From Sabellastarte sp. h YS-2021 (Eukaryota; Annelida; Polychaeta; Sabellida; Sabellidae), in contig OZ024929.1 in the NCBI GenBank assembly GCA_964017235.1, positions 114,127,793-114,191,792 of the forward strand: DNA of 64,000 bases, written 5' to 3'. The translations under genes and the position numbers were made by a program. The notes below the pieces were generated by a model, which was not told where the DNA came from, ran no database searches, and saw only the letters and a program-made list of their open reading frames with translations. How positions within the stretch are numbered: position 1 is the first letter of the stretch; each line of letters opens with the position of its first letter. Of this stretch, positions 33,445-41,815 are shown piece by piece.

Positions 33445-36400
33445 TTGTGTTTCAAATGTGGTCGGATTGAAGGACTCTGTAATTGTATCCGACAAGATGG
33501 AGGGTTTGAACCCACCACCAGTGACAGATCAGAAGAACAGCAAATTGACTTTAAATGTAGACTCTCATGTTGCAAATGCTCATATTGTCACTGGGTTGCC
33601 ACAAAGGAAAGGTGTAAATCCCAATATATGTCAATTGTACACAGAAATAAAATATGTGAAAGATGTTTCTTGTGTAGGTCAATTACCTTCTCTAAAGCTT
33701 GTCACCAATGCCCAACATGCTGTTTTAGATCCCCCTGTAGGGGCGAGGTTAAACCAGTGTTGGCAGAAATGGGAAACCCTGGGTTCAAGTCCAAAAGTGG
33801 TAAACATACTGAGGGAGGGTTACACTCTCCCCTTCCGGTTCAGACCCCACTTGACAAGGTCACCGACTGTAATAAGCAACTACCACAATCCAACCAAACA
33901 GTCCTTCCTTATAGAGGCACTGTATCAGCTGATAAACAAAAATGCAGTCGAACCGGTGGACAATCCAAATTCATTGGGGTTTTACAACCGGCTATTTTTG
34001 GTACCCAAACCCAACAACCGGTGGAGACCCATCCTAGACCTGAGCACCTTGAACACCTTTTTAAACACAGGGTCGTTCAAGATGGAGACCCCAGAGACCA
34101 TAAGAACCTCCCTCCAAGTAGGGGAGTGGGTCACATCCATAGATTTCAAAGATGCATACTTCCATATACCCATTCACAGTCAGTCCAGGAAGTACATGCG
34201 TTTTCACCTCCAGGGTCGGTCCTATCAGTTCAAAGCCCTTCCCTTTGGCCTTTCCACAGCTCCCATGGAGTTCACAGTGGTGGCCAAAGAGGTCAAACTC
34301 ATGGCCCTTCAGAAGGGTATAAGGATCCACCAGTACCTAGACGACTGGCTGGTGAGAGCCTCTACCCTCCATACCTGTCTCCAGCATACTCAAACCCTGG
34401 TCACACTTTGTCAGGAACTAGGGTGGCTGGTGAACAAGGAAAAGTCAGAACTGGCACCCAAACAGGTCTTCAACTTCGTAGGTTACCAGTTCGACCTGAA
34501 AGAGGGCAAGGTCAGACCAACAGAAGAACATTGGCAGGCCTTGACAGACAAGATCAGATCAATGATGTCGGATCCGGTATGTCCGGTCCGGAAATTCATG
34601 TCCCTCATAGGTCTCCTCACAGCAACAGAAAAACAAGTCCACTTAGGGCGACTCCACATGAGACCCATACAGTGGCACTTGAAAAACAATTGGAGGGTCC
34701 CAGAGTCACTGGAAAAGGTGATCCCGGTCCCCAAGTCCCTCCACCCCCATCTAAGGTGGTGGCTGGAGGAAAGCAATGTGCTACTAGGTCAACCATTACA
34801 CCCTCTAAAACATGCTCTGCAGATCTTTACAGACGCATCAAACGAAGGATGGGGCGCTCACTTGGACGACCACACTGCAAGGGGAACTTGGTCCCTTCCA
34901 GAGAGCAAGTTTCACATAAACCACTTAGAGCTAAAAGCAGTTTTTCTAGCTCTAAAGGAGTTTCGAACCCTGGTCTGCAACAAGACTGTGTTGATAGCTA
35001 CAGACAACACAACAGTGGTTGCCTATATCAACAAAGAAGGGGGGATGAAGTCGGGGTCACTGTGTGCCCTACTGTGGAGAATCCTGTCCTGGTGCACCAG
35101 ACAGCAGGTAACCCTCAGGGCACGTCACATCCCCGGCCGGCTGAACGTGATAGCAGACAAGCTATCCAGACTTGGCCAGACCATTCAAACAGAGTGGTCA
35201 CTTCATCCAGCAGTATTCCAAGCTGTATGCGCAAGGTGGCACCAGCCACAAGTGGACCTGTTTGCCACCAGGTTCAACAACAAACTGCCCCAGTTTGTGT
35301 CACCGGTGCCAGACCCCCAGGCTTGGGCAGTGGATGCACTCAGTCTCTCCTGGGAGGACCTGGACCCATACGCCTTCCCACCGGCAGCCATCTTGGGCAA
35401 AGTGGTGGAGAAGCTCCAGGACTACCCCTGCAACAGAATAATCCTGATTGCCCCAGGGTGGCCCAACATGCCCTGGTTTTGGGACCTGGTAGCAATGTCA
35501 AGCCAGATCCCACTGTGTCTGCCCAACCTACCCAACCTAGTGTCTCAGCCATTCAACCAGGTCCTTCACAGGATCCTGTCAAATCTGAACCTACATGCCT
35601 GGCTCCTAGAGCCTCAGCAATCAAGGAGCAAGGCTTCTCTGAGGCAGTGTCAGCACGAATTGAGGCTCCTCAAAGAAGATCAACCAGATCTGTCTATGAG
35701 GCAAAGTGGACCATTTTTACAAAGTGGTGCCTCAGTAATCAGGTGGACTTCAGGGCACCACCTCTGAAAGCCATTGCTGACTTCCTCCTGCACTTGTTTC
35801 AGGACAAGAAGTTACAACCAGGCACTATTGATGGCTACAGATCCGCCATTGCTGACAAACTGGGCAATTCCACCATTAATGTCAGCAAAGATGAGAATCT
35901 CACTCGTCTCCTGGATAGTTTCCATAGAGACAGACCTAAAGGCAGGAGGGGCATCCCCTCCTGGAACCTTTCACTGGTTTTACATCAGCTCACAAAGGCT
36001 CCTTTTGAACCCCTGAAAGAGTCCTCCTTGAAACATTTGACTTTCAAGACTGTTTTCTTGCTGGCTTTGGGTTCAGGTAAACGCAGGAGTGAGATCCATG
36101 CTTGGTTACATAAGAACATCAGACACCAGTCAGACTGGTCTAAGGTGTCCTTGTACCCCTCACCCAGCTTCCTATCCAAGAACCAGCTGGCTAAGGAAGG
36201 TCCAGATAGTGTGGCGCCAGTGGTCATCCCAGCCCTGGCACCATCTCTGGATAGGTCACTCAAGGGTGACAGGTCCCTATGTCCAGTTAGAGCCCTGCGC
36301 TACTACTTGGACAGGACTGCAGACCTCAGGCAGAATAAAGAGTTAGCCTTTGTCTCCTTCAAGAAGGGTTTTGATAAAGACATCTCACCTGCCACCATCT

Positions 36401-36681
36401 CCTCATGGATCAAACAGACTGTGGTTCTGTGCTATGAGCTCTCTGACCAGGAGGCCCTCACCTTACATCAGGTTAAAGCCCATGATGTTAGGGCCTTTGC
36501 TGCTTCTAAGGCCTTCCAATCAGGGATCTCCTTAGATCAGATCTTGTCAGCCTGCCACTGGAAATCTCACAACACCTTCACCCAATTCTATTTGAAGGAT
36601 GTTGCCTGGGCTGACTCAGAGCTTTTCCACCTGGGACCTGTAGTGGCTGCCCAGCAGGTGCACCACCAGGCCCAGAAGTGA
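33439..36681 (+). CDS. DIRS-A Cys-rich/tyrosine recombinase frame
   Basis: Open from the codon after the gag TGA, in the gag frame, to TGA 36679-36681. The first ~105 residues are Cys-rich: C-x2-C-x6-C-x-C, then C-x3-CC-x-C-x2-C, C-x2-C-x2-C and C-x2-C-x2-CC, suggesting zinc binding. The next ~600 codons overlap the RT frame and read as Pro/Ser/Gln/Arg-rich sequence. From ~35590 a tyrosine recombinase follows, with Arg in GKRRSEIHAW (36079-36108), HDVR (36481-36492), CHW (36553-36561) and Tyr at 36589-36591. It would integrate the circular DNA. There is no good ATG at the 5' end, so expression by readthrough is inferred. Confidence 0.75.
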   Translation, partial: QLLCFKCGRIEGLCNCIRQDGGFEPTTSDRSEEQQIDFKCRLSCCKCSYCHWVATKERCKSQYMSIVHRNKICERCFLCRSITFSKACHQCPTCCFRSPCRGEVKPVLAEMGNPGFKSKSGKHTEGGLHSPLPVQTPLDKVTDCNKQLPQSNQTVLPYRGTVSADKQKCSRTGGQSKFIGVLQPAIFGTQTQQPVETHPRPEHLEHLFKHRVVQDGDPRDHKNLPPSRGVGHIHRFQRCILPYTHSQSVQEVHAFSPPGSVLSVQSPSLWPFHSSHGVHSGGQRGQTHGPSEGYKDPPVPRRLAGESLYPPYLSPAYSNPGHTLSGTRVAGEQGKVRTGTQTGLQLRRLPVRPERGQGQTNRRTLAGLDRQDQINDVGSGMSGPEIHVPHRSPHSNRKTSPLRATPHETHTVALEKQLEGPRVTGKGDPGPQVPPPPSKVVAGGKQCATRSTITPSKTCSADLYRRIKRRMGRSLGRPHCKGNLVPSREQVSHKPLRAKSSFSSSKGVSNPGLQQDCVDSYRQHNSGCLYQQRRGDEVGVTVCPTVENPVLVHQTAGNPQGTSHPRPAERDSRQAIQTWPDHSNRVVTSSSSIPSCMRKVAPATSGPVCHQVQQQTAPVCVTGARPPGLGSGCTQSLLGGPGPIRLPTGSHLGQSGGEAPGLPLQQNNPDCPRVAQHALVLGPGSNVKPDPTVSAQPTQPSVSAIQPGPSQDPVKSEPTCLAPRASAIKEQGFSEAVSARIEAPQRRSTRSVYEAKWTIFTKWCLSNQVDFRAPPLKAIADFLLHLFQDKKLQPGTIDGYRSAIADKLGNSTINVSKDENLTRLLDSFHRDRPKGRRGIPSWNLSLVLHQLTKAPFEPLKESSLKHLTFKTVFLLALGSGKRRSEIHAWLHKNIRHQSDWSKVSLYPSPSFLSKNQLAKEGPDSVAPVVIPALAPSLDRSLKGDRSLCPVRALRYYLDRTADLRQNKELAFVSFKKGFDKDISPATISSWIKQTVVLCYELSDQEALTLHQVKAHDVRAFAASKAFQSGISLDQILSACHWKSHNTFTQFYLKDVAWADSELFHLGPVVAAQQVHHQAQK
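33440..35767 (+). CDS. DIRS-A reverse transcriptase / RNase H / MT-like frame
   Basis: It runs one base ahead of the gag frame and ends at TGA 35765-35767. The RT has LVPKPNNRWRPILDLSTLN, LPFGLSTAPMEFT and the catalytic YLDD (34334-34345). RNase H has Asp at 34832, Glu at 34928 and Asp at 35003, plus HIPGRLNVIADKLSR. Downstream, DLFATRFN...YAFPP and APGWPNMPWFWDL correspond to the methyltransferase-like domain of DIRS elements. All key residues are intact. The start is unclear: homology begins ~33745, and the frame is open upstream into gag, so frameshifting or internal initiation are both possible. Confidence 0.85.
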   Translation, partial: NYCVSNVVGLKDSVIVSDKMEGLNPPPVTDQKNSKLTLNVDSHVANAHIVTGLPQRKGVNPNICQLYTEIKYVKDVSCVGQLPSLKLVTNAQHAVLDPPVGARLNQCWQKWETLGSSPKVVNILREGYTLPFRFRPHLTRSPTVISNYHNPTKQSFLIEALYQLINKNAVEPVDNPNSLGFYNRLFLVPKPNNRWRPILDLSTLNTFLNTGSFKMETPETIRTSLQVGEWVTSIDFKDAYFHIPIHSQSRKYMRFHLQGRSYQFKALPFGLSTAPMEFTVVAKEVKLMALQKGIRIHQYLDDWLVRASTLHTCLQHTQTLVTLCQELGWLVNKEKSELAPKQVFNFVGYQFDLKEGKVRPTEEHWQALTDKIRSMMSDPVCPVRKFMSLIGLLTATEKQVHLGRLHMRPIQWHLKNNWRVPESLEKVIPVPKSLHPHLRWWLEESNVLLGQPLHPLKHALQIFTDASNEGWGAHLDDHTARGTWSLPESKFHINHLELKAVFLALKEFRTLVCNKTVLIATDNTTVVAYINKEGGMKSGSLCALLWRILSWCTRQQVTLRARHIPGRLNVIADKLSRLGQTIQTEWSLHPAVFQAVCARWHQPQVDLFATRFNNKLPQFVSPVPDPQAWAVDALSLSWEDLDPYAFPPAAILGKVVEKLQDYPCNRIILIAPGWPNMPWFWDLVAMSSQIPLCLPNLPNLVSQPFNQVLHRILSNLNLHAWLLEPQQSRSKASLRQCQHELRLLKEDQPDLSMRQSGPFLQSGASVIRWTSGHHL

Positions 36682-36885
36682 GGGGATGTTGTATATATGT
36701 AAATATGTACATATTGTAAATATGTTAGATATGTACATAATGTAAATATGTTGAGTGTACATATATTTTCAAAAAAACAAAAACAAAAAAAACTGTGACT
36801 TGCTTCCTTTGGGAAGTTTATTTCTTCTGGGACTGAACTCAGCCCCTCTCTCTCTCTCTATCTTTCCCTTCTCAGACCATCTCTG

Positions 36886-36907
36886 GAAGGAAAGAAAAAG
36901 GGGGGGG
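36886..36907 (+). promoter_or_regulatory. DIRS-A purine tract (GGAAGGAAAGAAAAAGGGGGGG)
   Basis: An all-purine tract ~205 bp after the recombinase stop and ~155 bp before the internal complementary region. Tracts of the same A-then-G form occupy the same place in DIRS-C and D, after 'CTCAGA(C/G)CA'. It could prime plus-strand synthesis; role inferred. Confidence 0.5.
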
Positions 36908-37063
36908 CAACGTCGGTAGGCTCCCGGTTAACCGGTGAGTTAGTGGCCGACCCTGACCTTTCAGGTTTCTCTGACCCTAGGTCAAATGGGCCTGTTCAAA
37001 TTTGTTGTTTGAGTTCACGTAAGTCCCTAGCTGCTTACCCGCCTACCAAGCGGTAGTTATTCA

Positions 37064-37159
37064 GCAATTATCCATTGGATAGGATGTATTAACGCAATAA
37101 AATTGCAAATTTAATAAGTAAATTAAATTTTTATAAGTTAATACCCTATCCAATGGACA
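37064..37159. repeat. DIRS-A internal complementary region
   Basis: The left half is the reverse complement of the left terminus (CCATTGGATAGGATGTATTA). The right half is the reverse complement of the unique right terminus (TAAGTTAATACCCTATCC on this strand). They meet at GCAATAAAATTGC (37094-37105), the circle junction; AAAA at 37099-37102 matches the TTTT found at both borders. Confidence 0.9.
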
Positions 37160-37219
37160 GGCAAGGCCCACCCAACCGGCCCCGCTATCAGCTTACTAGG
37201 GGTCTTACTAGGATTAGAC

Positions 37220-37396
37220 ACGAAAAAGATGCTATGACGTCAATAGGTAAACAGGAAATGAAGTACGATGCGCCACCTGGTGAATGCACACTCTGTGACC
37301 GGTCCTGCCGGTAGTATATACAGGACGTCTTTTTCTGACGTTTGGCGGGACCAGTCGCGCCGACCGGTAAAGTAATTGTCCATTGGATAGGGTATT
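37220..37396 (-). repeat. DIRS-A right inverted terminal repeat
   Basis: Reverse complement of 31122-31299, followed by ~37 bases of right-end-only sequence to 37433 that is mirrored in the internal complementary region. Confidence 0.92.
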
Positions 37397-37437
37397 AACT
37401 TATAAAAATTTAATTTACTTATTAAATTTGCAATTTT

Positions 37438-38155
37438 GGGGTCAGCTATAACATAGTGAAGTTTCAGACCTGTGGCTCATTTCATAGCTGAGTAATAGCT
37501 ACTTTGAAGTTCTCACTGTTGAGTAAATCAGTTATAATTGGAAAACTATTGCATTTACAGAAATTTGTGCAAATATGTTATTCAGCTACTTTTGGGTCAG
37601 CTATAACATAGTGAAATTATAGACCTATAGCTCATGGCACAACTGAGCAATAGCTATTCTCAGGTACTGACTGTTGAGTAAATCAGCTATAACTTGAAAA
37701 ATATTGCATTTGGAGTATTTTGTTAAAATATATTGTTCACCTACTTTTGGGTCAGCTATAACATAGTGAAATTACAGACCTATAGCTCATGGCATAGCGG
37801 AGCAATAGCTATTTTCAGGTTCTCACTATTGAGTAAATCAGTTGTAGCTTGAAAACTATTGCATTTACAGTAGTTTGCTTAAATATGTTGTTCACCTACT
37901 TTTGGGTTAGCTATAACATAGTAAAATTTCAGACATGTAGCTCATTGCATAGCTGAGTAATAGTTCCTTTGAGGTTCTCACTGTTGAGTAAATCAGTTGT
38001 AACTTGAAAACTATTACATTTAGAGTAATTTGTTAAATATGTTATTCACAGAATTTTTGGTCAGCTATAACATAGTGAAATTGCAGACCTCTATGTCATG
38101 GCATAGCTGAGCAATAGCTACTTTCAGGTTCTCACTGTTGAGTAAATCATTGTAT
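37438..38155. repeat. 155-bp array in Hel-2, right of DIRS-A
   Basis: It resumes in register at 'GGGTCAGCTATAACATAGTG'. About 4.5 units have 'CATAGCTGAG(T/C)AATAGCT' spaced ~155 bp. A block with a different origin follows from 38156 to 38339. Confidence 0.9.
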
Positions 38156-38339
38156 CCACTGGATAGCCGCAGTGTGTAGAGAGAGATTTCACCATTACTG
38201 CTCTGATGAAAAAAAATATTATAGCTAGCTTTCTTAAGTTTGCAGGATATATTAATAACCATAAAATGTTGTCTGGGAATATTTTTGGCCTCATTTTGAG
38301 AAACAAGATGGCCGCCACAGGTGTTTTTTGTCAGTCATG

Positions 38340-38850
38340 AAAAGTGCTTATATCTCCCTTATTATTGATCCTAGAGGTTTGGGATGATAAACCAACCTGT
38401 AGGAAATCATGGGCTGGGAATCTTTCGGTGTGGTCAGATTTGACCTTCAATGACCCCTCCTTCAAGGTCAAACAAGGATAGCCAAACTTAAAAGTGCTTA
38501 TAATCTGTTGATATGGTCCGATTTGACCTTGGAACCCTCCTTCAAGGTCAAATGAGGATAGCGAAAATTGAAAGTGCCTACAACTCGCTTATTATTGGTG
38601 ACAGAGATTTGGGATGGTAAACCATCCCATAGGACATCATTGGCTCGGAATCTTTTGGTATGGTCAGATTTGACCTTTGGACCCCTCCTTCAAGGTCAAA
38701 TGAGGACAGCCAAGCTTAAAAGTGCTTATAACTCATTTATAATTGGTCCTAGAGGTTTGGAATGGTAAACCATAGGAAATCATGGGCTGGGAATGTATTT
38801 GTGTGGTTAGATTTGACCTTGGACCCCTTCTTCAAGGTCGAACGAGGATA
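38340..38850. repeat. ~145-bp array with TTTGACCTT...AAGGTCAAA hairpins (second locus)
   Basis: Same family as 11165-11745 ('AAAAGTGCTTATATCTCCCT', 'AGAGGTTTGGGATG'), three to four diverged units. After it, the 155-bp repeat resumes at ~38850 ('ATTGCATTTGTAGTATTT'), so this array appears nested. Confidence 0.8.
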
Positions 38851-39130
38851 TTGCATTTGTAGTATTTCTTTAAATATGTTTTAACCTATTTTTTACACTT
38901 AAACAATTACCTTGTTATTTTCCTTCATAATACCATTTACAGGGCACAACTTTTTTATCCTTTTCTTCTGTCAGCTTCGGAATTTCTTTCGAACTTGCTG
39001 TTCAGTTGCCATTTACTGTATTTCTGTACAGCCCTTTTCCTGATAATTATTCTGTCCTGTAATCACCTTCACAAATCAAAAACACTCAAGTCAGCTGACA
39101 CAGTGCCCGTTCACGGGCACTCTCCTCTTG

Positions 39131-39510
39131 TTTCTGTTTCTTGGGCTTATAAATATTTTATGGGTTCTTTGCTTTCCATACCCCTGCACAGACTGCAGCT
39201 GATTAGTTTTTCGGCAACACCTGGTAACAAGTGTTGCCATGGCAACACTTTTTTCTGTTTCTTGGGCTTATAAATATTTTATGGGTTCTTTGATTTCCAT
39301 ACCCCTGCACAGACTGGGGCGGATTAGTTTTTCGGCAAACCTGGCAACACTTTTTTTCTGTCCTCATTCGGCAAACCTGGCAACACTTTTTTTCTGTTTC
39401 TTTGACTTTTATTCCTGTGGATTTTTTGCATTCCAAACCCCTGCATGAATAGGAGCTTGTTAGCTTCTTCAGCAATATCAGGCAGCTAGTGTTGCCATGG
39501 AAACAGTTTT
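39131..39510. repeat. RFX-palindrome array, last part
   Basis: Units with GTGTTGCCATGGCAACAC at 39231-39248 and a degenerate copy at 39489-39506, plus 'TTTATGGGTTCTTTG'. It includes uninterrupted junctions that serve as empty-site controls for the two elements inserted upstream. Confidence 0.85.
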
Positions 39511-39579
39511 ATTCTGTTTCTCCGTTATACATATAAAAAGTCCTGAAGAAACCTGTATGGTAAAGTGACCTAACACTCC

Positions 39580-39945
39580 ACAAGATTAGACAATGCTCGT
39601 TTGCTGTCCCACAAAGTGGTGGACAAATAGCTGTCCTACTTTCCTCAATGAAGAGACGAGGCAGACAAGACATGCCCCATCTTGTACAATGCATTTACAT
39701 GTATTATGACTAGCTGAGCATGCTTTACTAGTGGATTATCAGTGCAGAATTGATAGACAATGATCTTGCTTGTTTGCTCTCCCACAAAATGGCGGACAAA
39801 TATAAGCCCTTCTTTCCTCTATGAAGAGAGGAGTTGAACAAATAGAAGTCCTTCTTTGCTCCATGAAGAGGGGAAGCAGACAAGACAGGACATCTTGCAC
39901 AATGCATTAATTTGTATGGTCATATGACTAGCAGTTTAAGTTATA
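39580..39945. repeat. Direct duplication, ~180 bp unit
   Basis: 'TTGCTGTCCCACAAAGTGG.GGACAAAT' through 'GACAAGACA..CC.CATCTTG.ACAATGCATT' is present twice (from ~39598 and ~39772). The second copy has an internal expansion ('CCTTCTTT.CTC.ATGAAGAG'). Confidence 0.65.
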
Positions 39946-40455
39946 TTTTTCAACAAGGTGGGGCTTCACCATGACTCAGTCCTTCTGAAAGATGGTCTGG
40001 ATTTGCAAAAATGCTGCACGTCAACTATTTTTGTCTACCTGTCATAAGTTATGTCCTTTCGAATTTCATCTGCTTCAGTCTTTAACCAAAGCTGGTGACA
40101 CAGTACAATTCTGTTGAATTCTTGTGATGAAAAAGCATTAAAATCTACAGAAAAAATATATAAGTTTATAATGTCTTGAGATTTAGGGCTTATTTCAAAT
40201 ATTTTAAGCGTATGTTATACATATAATGCCAATTTTCATATATGCAGTTCTACATCAATTTCAGAACACTCTCTCAAAGCAATAGAACTTATTTGCATAT
40301 CTTGTGTCAACTCAACTCCGTATTATTCATCACGGTACCTTGGAGAAATATTTATTTTATTTCAAAAGAATGTTTTTCTTGCAGAATGACTTGATCAACA
40401 GGCTAAAACCATTAGTACATAATTAAGTCTTTTTGTATTATATATATACTTTTAG
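39946..40455 (+). other. Intron sequence before the second visible LYPLA1-like exon
   Basis: Low-copy AT-rich sequence with no recognised element, ending in a TATATATACTTTTAG acceptor. Confidence 0.5.
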
Positions 40456-40521
40456 TCATGGTTGGGCTGAAGCTTTCCGTGCAATCAGACAACCTCACAT
40501 CAAATACATTTGTCCTACTGC
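40456..40521 (+). CDS. LYPLA1: LYPLA1-like exon, GHGWAEAFRAIR...IKYICPTA
   Basis: 66 nt between TTTTAG and GTAAGT. The first base completes Gly, then it reads HGWAEAFRAIRQPHIKYICPT and two bases of Ala. This follows VIFLHGLGDTG directly in the family, as here. Both flanking introns are phase 2, so the exon is 22 codons long and could be skipped without a frameshift. The downstream intron is 19,834 bp and contains elements B, C and D. Confidence 0.93.
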
Positions 40522-41180
40522 GTAAGTACAGTATACAATTTACTCTTTGTGTTGACAATAAATGGCATCAAAAATTAATGCTGTGAATTATTTTAGAATT
40601 ATTGTTTCATTATTGTTGTCTCTAAAGACTAACAAACTTTGATAATCAAAGGTCAATCAAATTTGAACATCTGACTAATGTTTTCAAAACCTATAAAAAT
40701 ATATTGTCTGTAGATATTTTTGGGTAAGTTTCACCACATTCTCAATAGAATACATGTATTAAAGTTGGTGAAAATGGTATCTTTTATGCAGTGTTATTTA
40801 TTTCTACACATTTTTGCCAAATCGAATTTCAACTGAACTTTCATTTTCAGGTGAGTAAGAAACCTCTACAAACATGTCGCAAGACTATTAAAAATATAAT
40901 ATTTATCAACTCATTTGAACTGCAATAATAATTTTAGCATTATTTTTTGTATATTATTTAGTTCTGAATTTAGTTTGATCAGCTATACAGTATAGTGATC
41001 TGTTGATTGAATATTGGTTAAACACAGAATGTCTTTTGGGTAAATACAGTACACTCTTGCCAGGTGATAATAGGTGATTATGATAAAATCTATATATTTA
41101 CTTAACCAGATATCATGAAGGCCATTACATACATCTATTTACTCCAGTTCCATGATCAGATTGATCTACCACCTTTTTAC
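40522..41180 (+). other. 5' part of intron 2; candidate recursive splice site at 40850/40851
   Basis: AT-rich low-copy sequence. At 40841-40856 TCATTTTCAG is directly followed by GTGAGT, a juxtaposed acceptor and donor. No gene is seen. Confidence 0.45.
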
Positions 41181-41183
41181 CCC

Positions 41184-41815
41184 ACAGCCCTTAAGAGCTG
41201 TTGGGGTATTGTTTTCACCCATGGTGTCCGGATGGGCGGGCGGTGGGAAAAAGTTTGTCCGGGCTGTATCTCAGAAACCGTAAGGTGTAGGCAGTTGATA
41301 CTTAGTAGGGACATTGATTAGGGGGTGTAGGTGTGCAACATCATGGTGTGACCTTGATTTGACCTTGCCGCAGTGACCTTGAGTTTGAAAATCTTGTCCG
41401 GGTCATATCTCGGCAACCATAAGGTGTAGGAAGTTGATACTTGGTAGGGACATTGGTTAGGGGGGTAGGTGTGCAACGTCATAGTGTGACCTTGATTTCA
41501 CCTTTGACCTTGCCGTAGTGATCTTGACCTATAACATCTTGTCCAGGCTATATCTCGGAAACAGTAAGGTGTTGGAAGTTGATACTTGGTAGGGATATTG
41601 GTTAGGGGTTGTAGGTGTGCAGCATCATGGAGTGACTTTGATTAGACCTTTGATTTTGCAGTGGTGACCTTGACTTATAGAATCTTGTCCGGGCTATATC
41701 TTGGAAAACGTAAGGTGTAGGAAGTTGATGCTTGGTAGGGACATTGGTTAGGGGGTGTAGATGTGCACATTGATGGTGTGATCTTGATTTGACCTTTGAC
41801 CTTGTGGTATTGACC
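41184..41815. repeat. ~150-bp array (GTAAGGTGTAGGAAGTTGATAC family), left part
   Basis: Opens with ACAGC...GCTGT (41184-41201) and TTTTCACCCATGGTGTCCGG. Then ~4 units carry 'GGGACATTGGTTAGGGGGTG', 'GTGTGACCTTGATTTGACC' and 'TTGTCCGGGCTATATCTCGG' in variants. It is split by the TIR element that follows and continues at 42789-42892. Confidence 0.85.

Larger units (their letters stand above)
31113..37433 (+). mobile_element. DIRS-A: DIRS1-like retrotransposon, near full length (~6.3 kb)
   Basis: Order: left inverted terminal repeat, gag, overlapping RT/RNase H/MT-like and recombinase frames, purine tract, internal complementary region, right inverted terminal repeat. There is no target duplication: removing it rejoins a 155-bp satellite unit, with TTTT shared at both borders (31109-31112 and 37434-37437). 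That is how tyrosine recombinase elements insert, through a circular intermediate. RT and recombinase frames are open; gag has two small frameshifts. Confidence 0.92.
29853..39130 (+). mobile_element. Hel-2: Helitron-like element interrupted by DIRS-A
   Basis: The left border switches from the RFX repeat to ATGTCACTCTGCGGCG. Near the right border, AGTGCCCG-TTCA-CGGGCACT (39102-39121) is followed by CTCCT and CTTG (39127-39130), after which the RFX repeat resumes in register ('TTTCTGTTTCTTGGG'). The flanks match an uninterrupted repeat at 39231-39270. Without DIRS-A (~6.3 kb) the element is ~2.95 kb of tandem repeats with no gene. Confidence 0.55.

Noticed and set aside
33435..33471. ATG overlapping the gag stop (ATGA) as start of the RT frame
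   Set aside because: That ATG is in the third frame and closes within ~12 codons in A and ~19 in C; it opens neither RT nor the Cys/recombinase frame.
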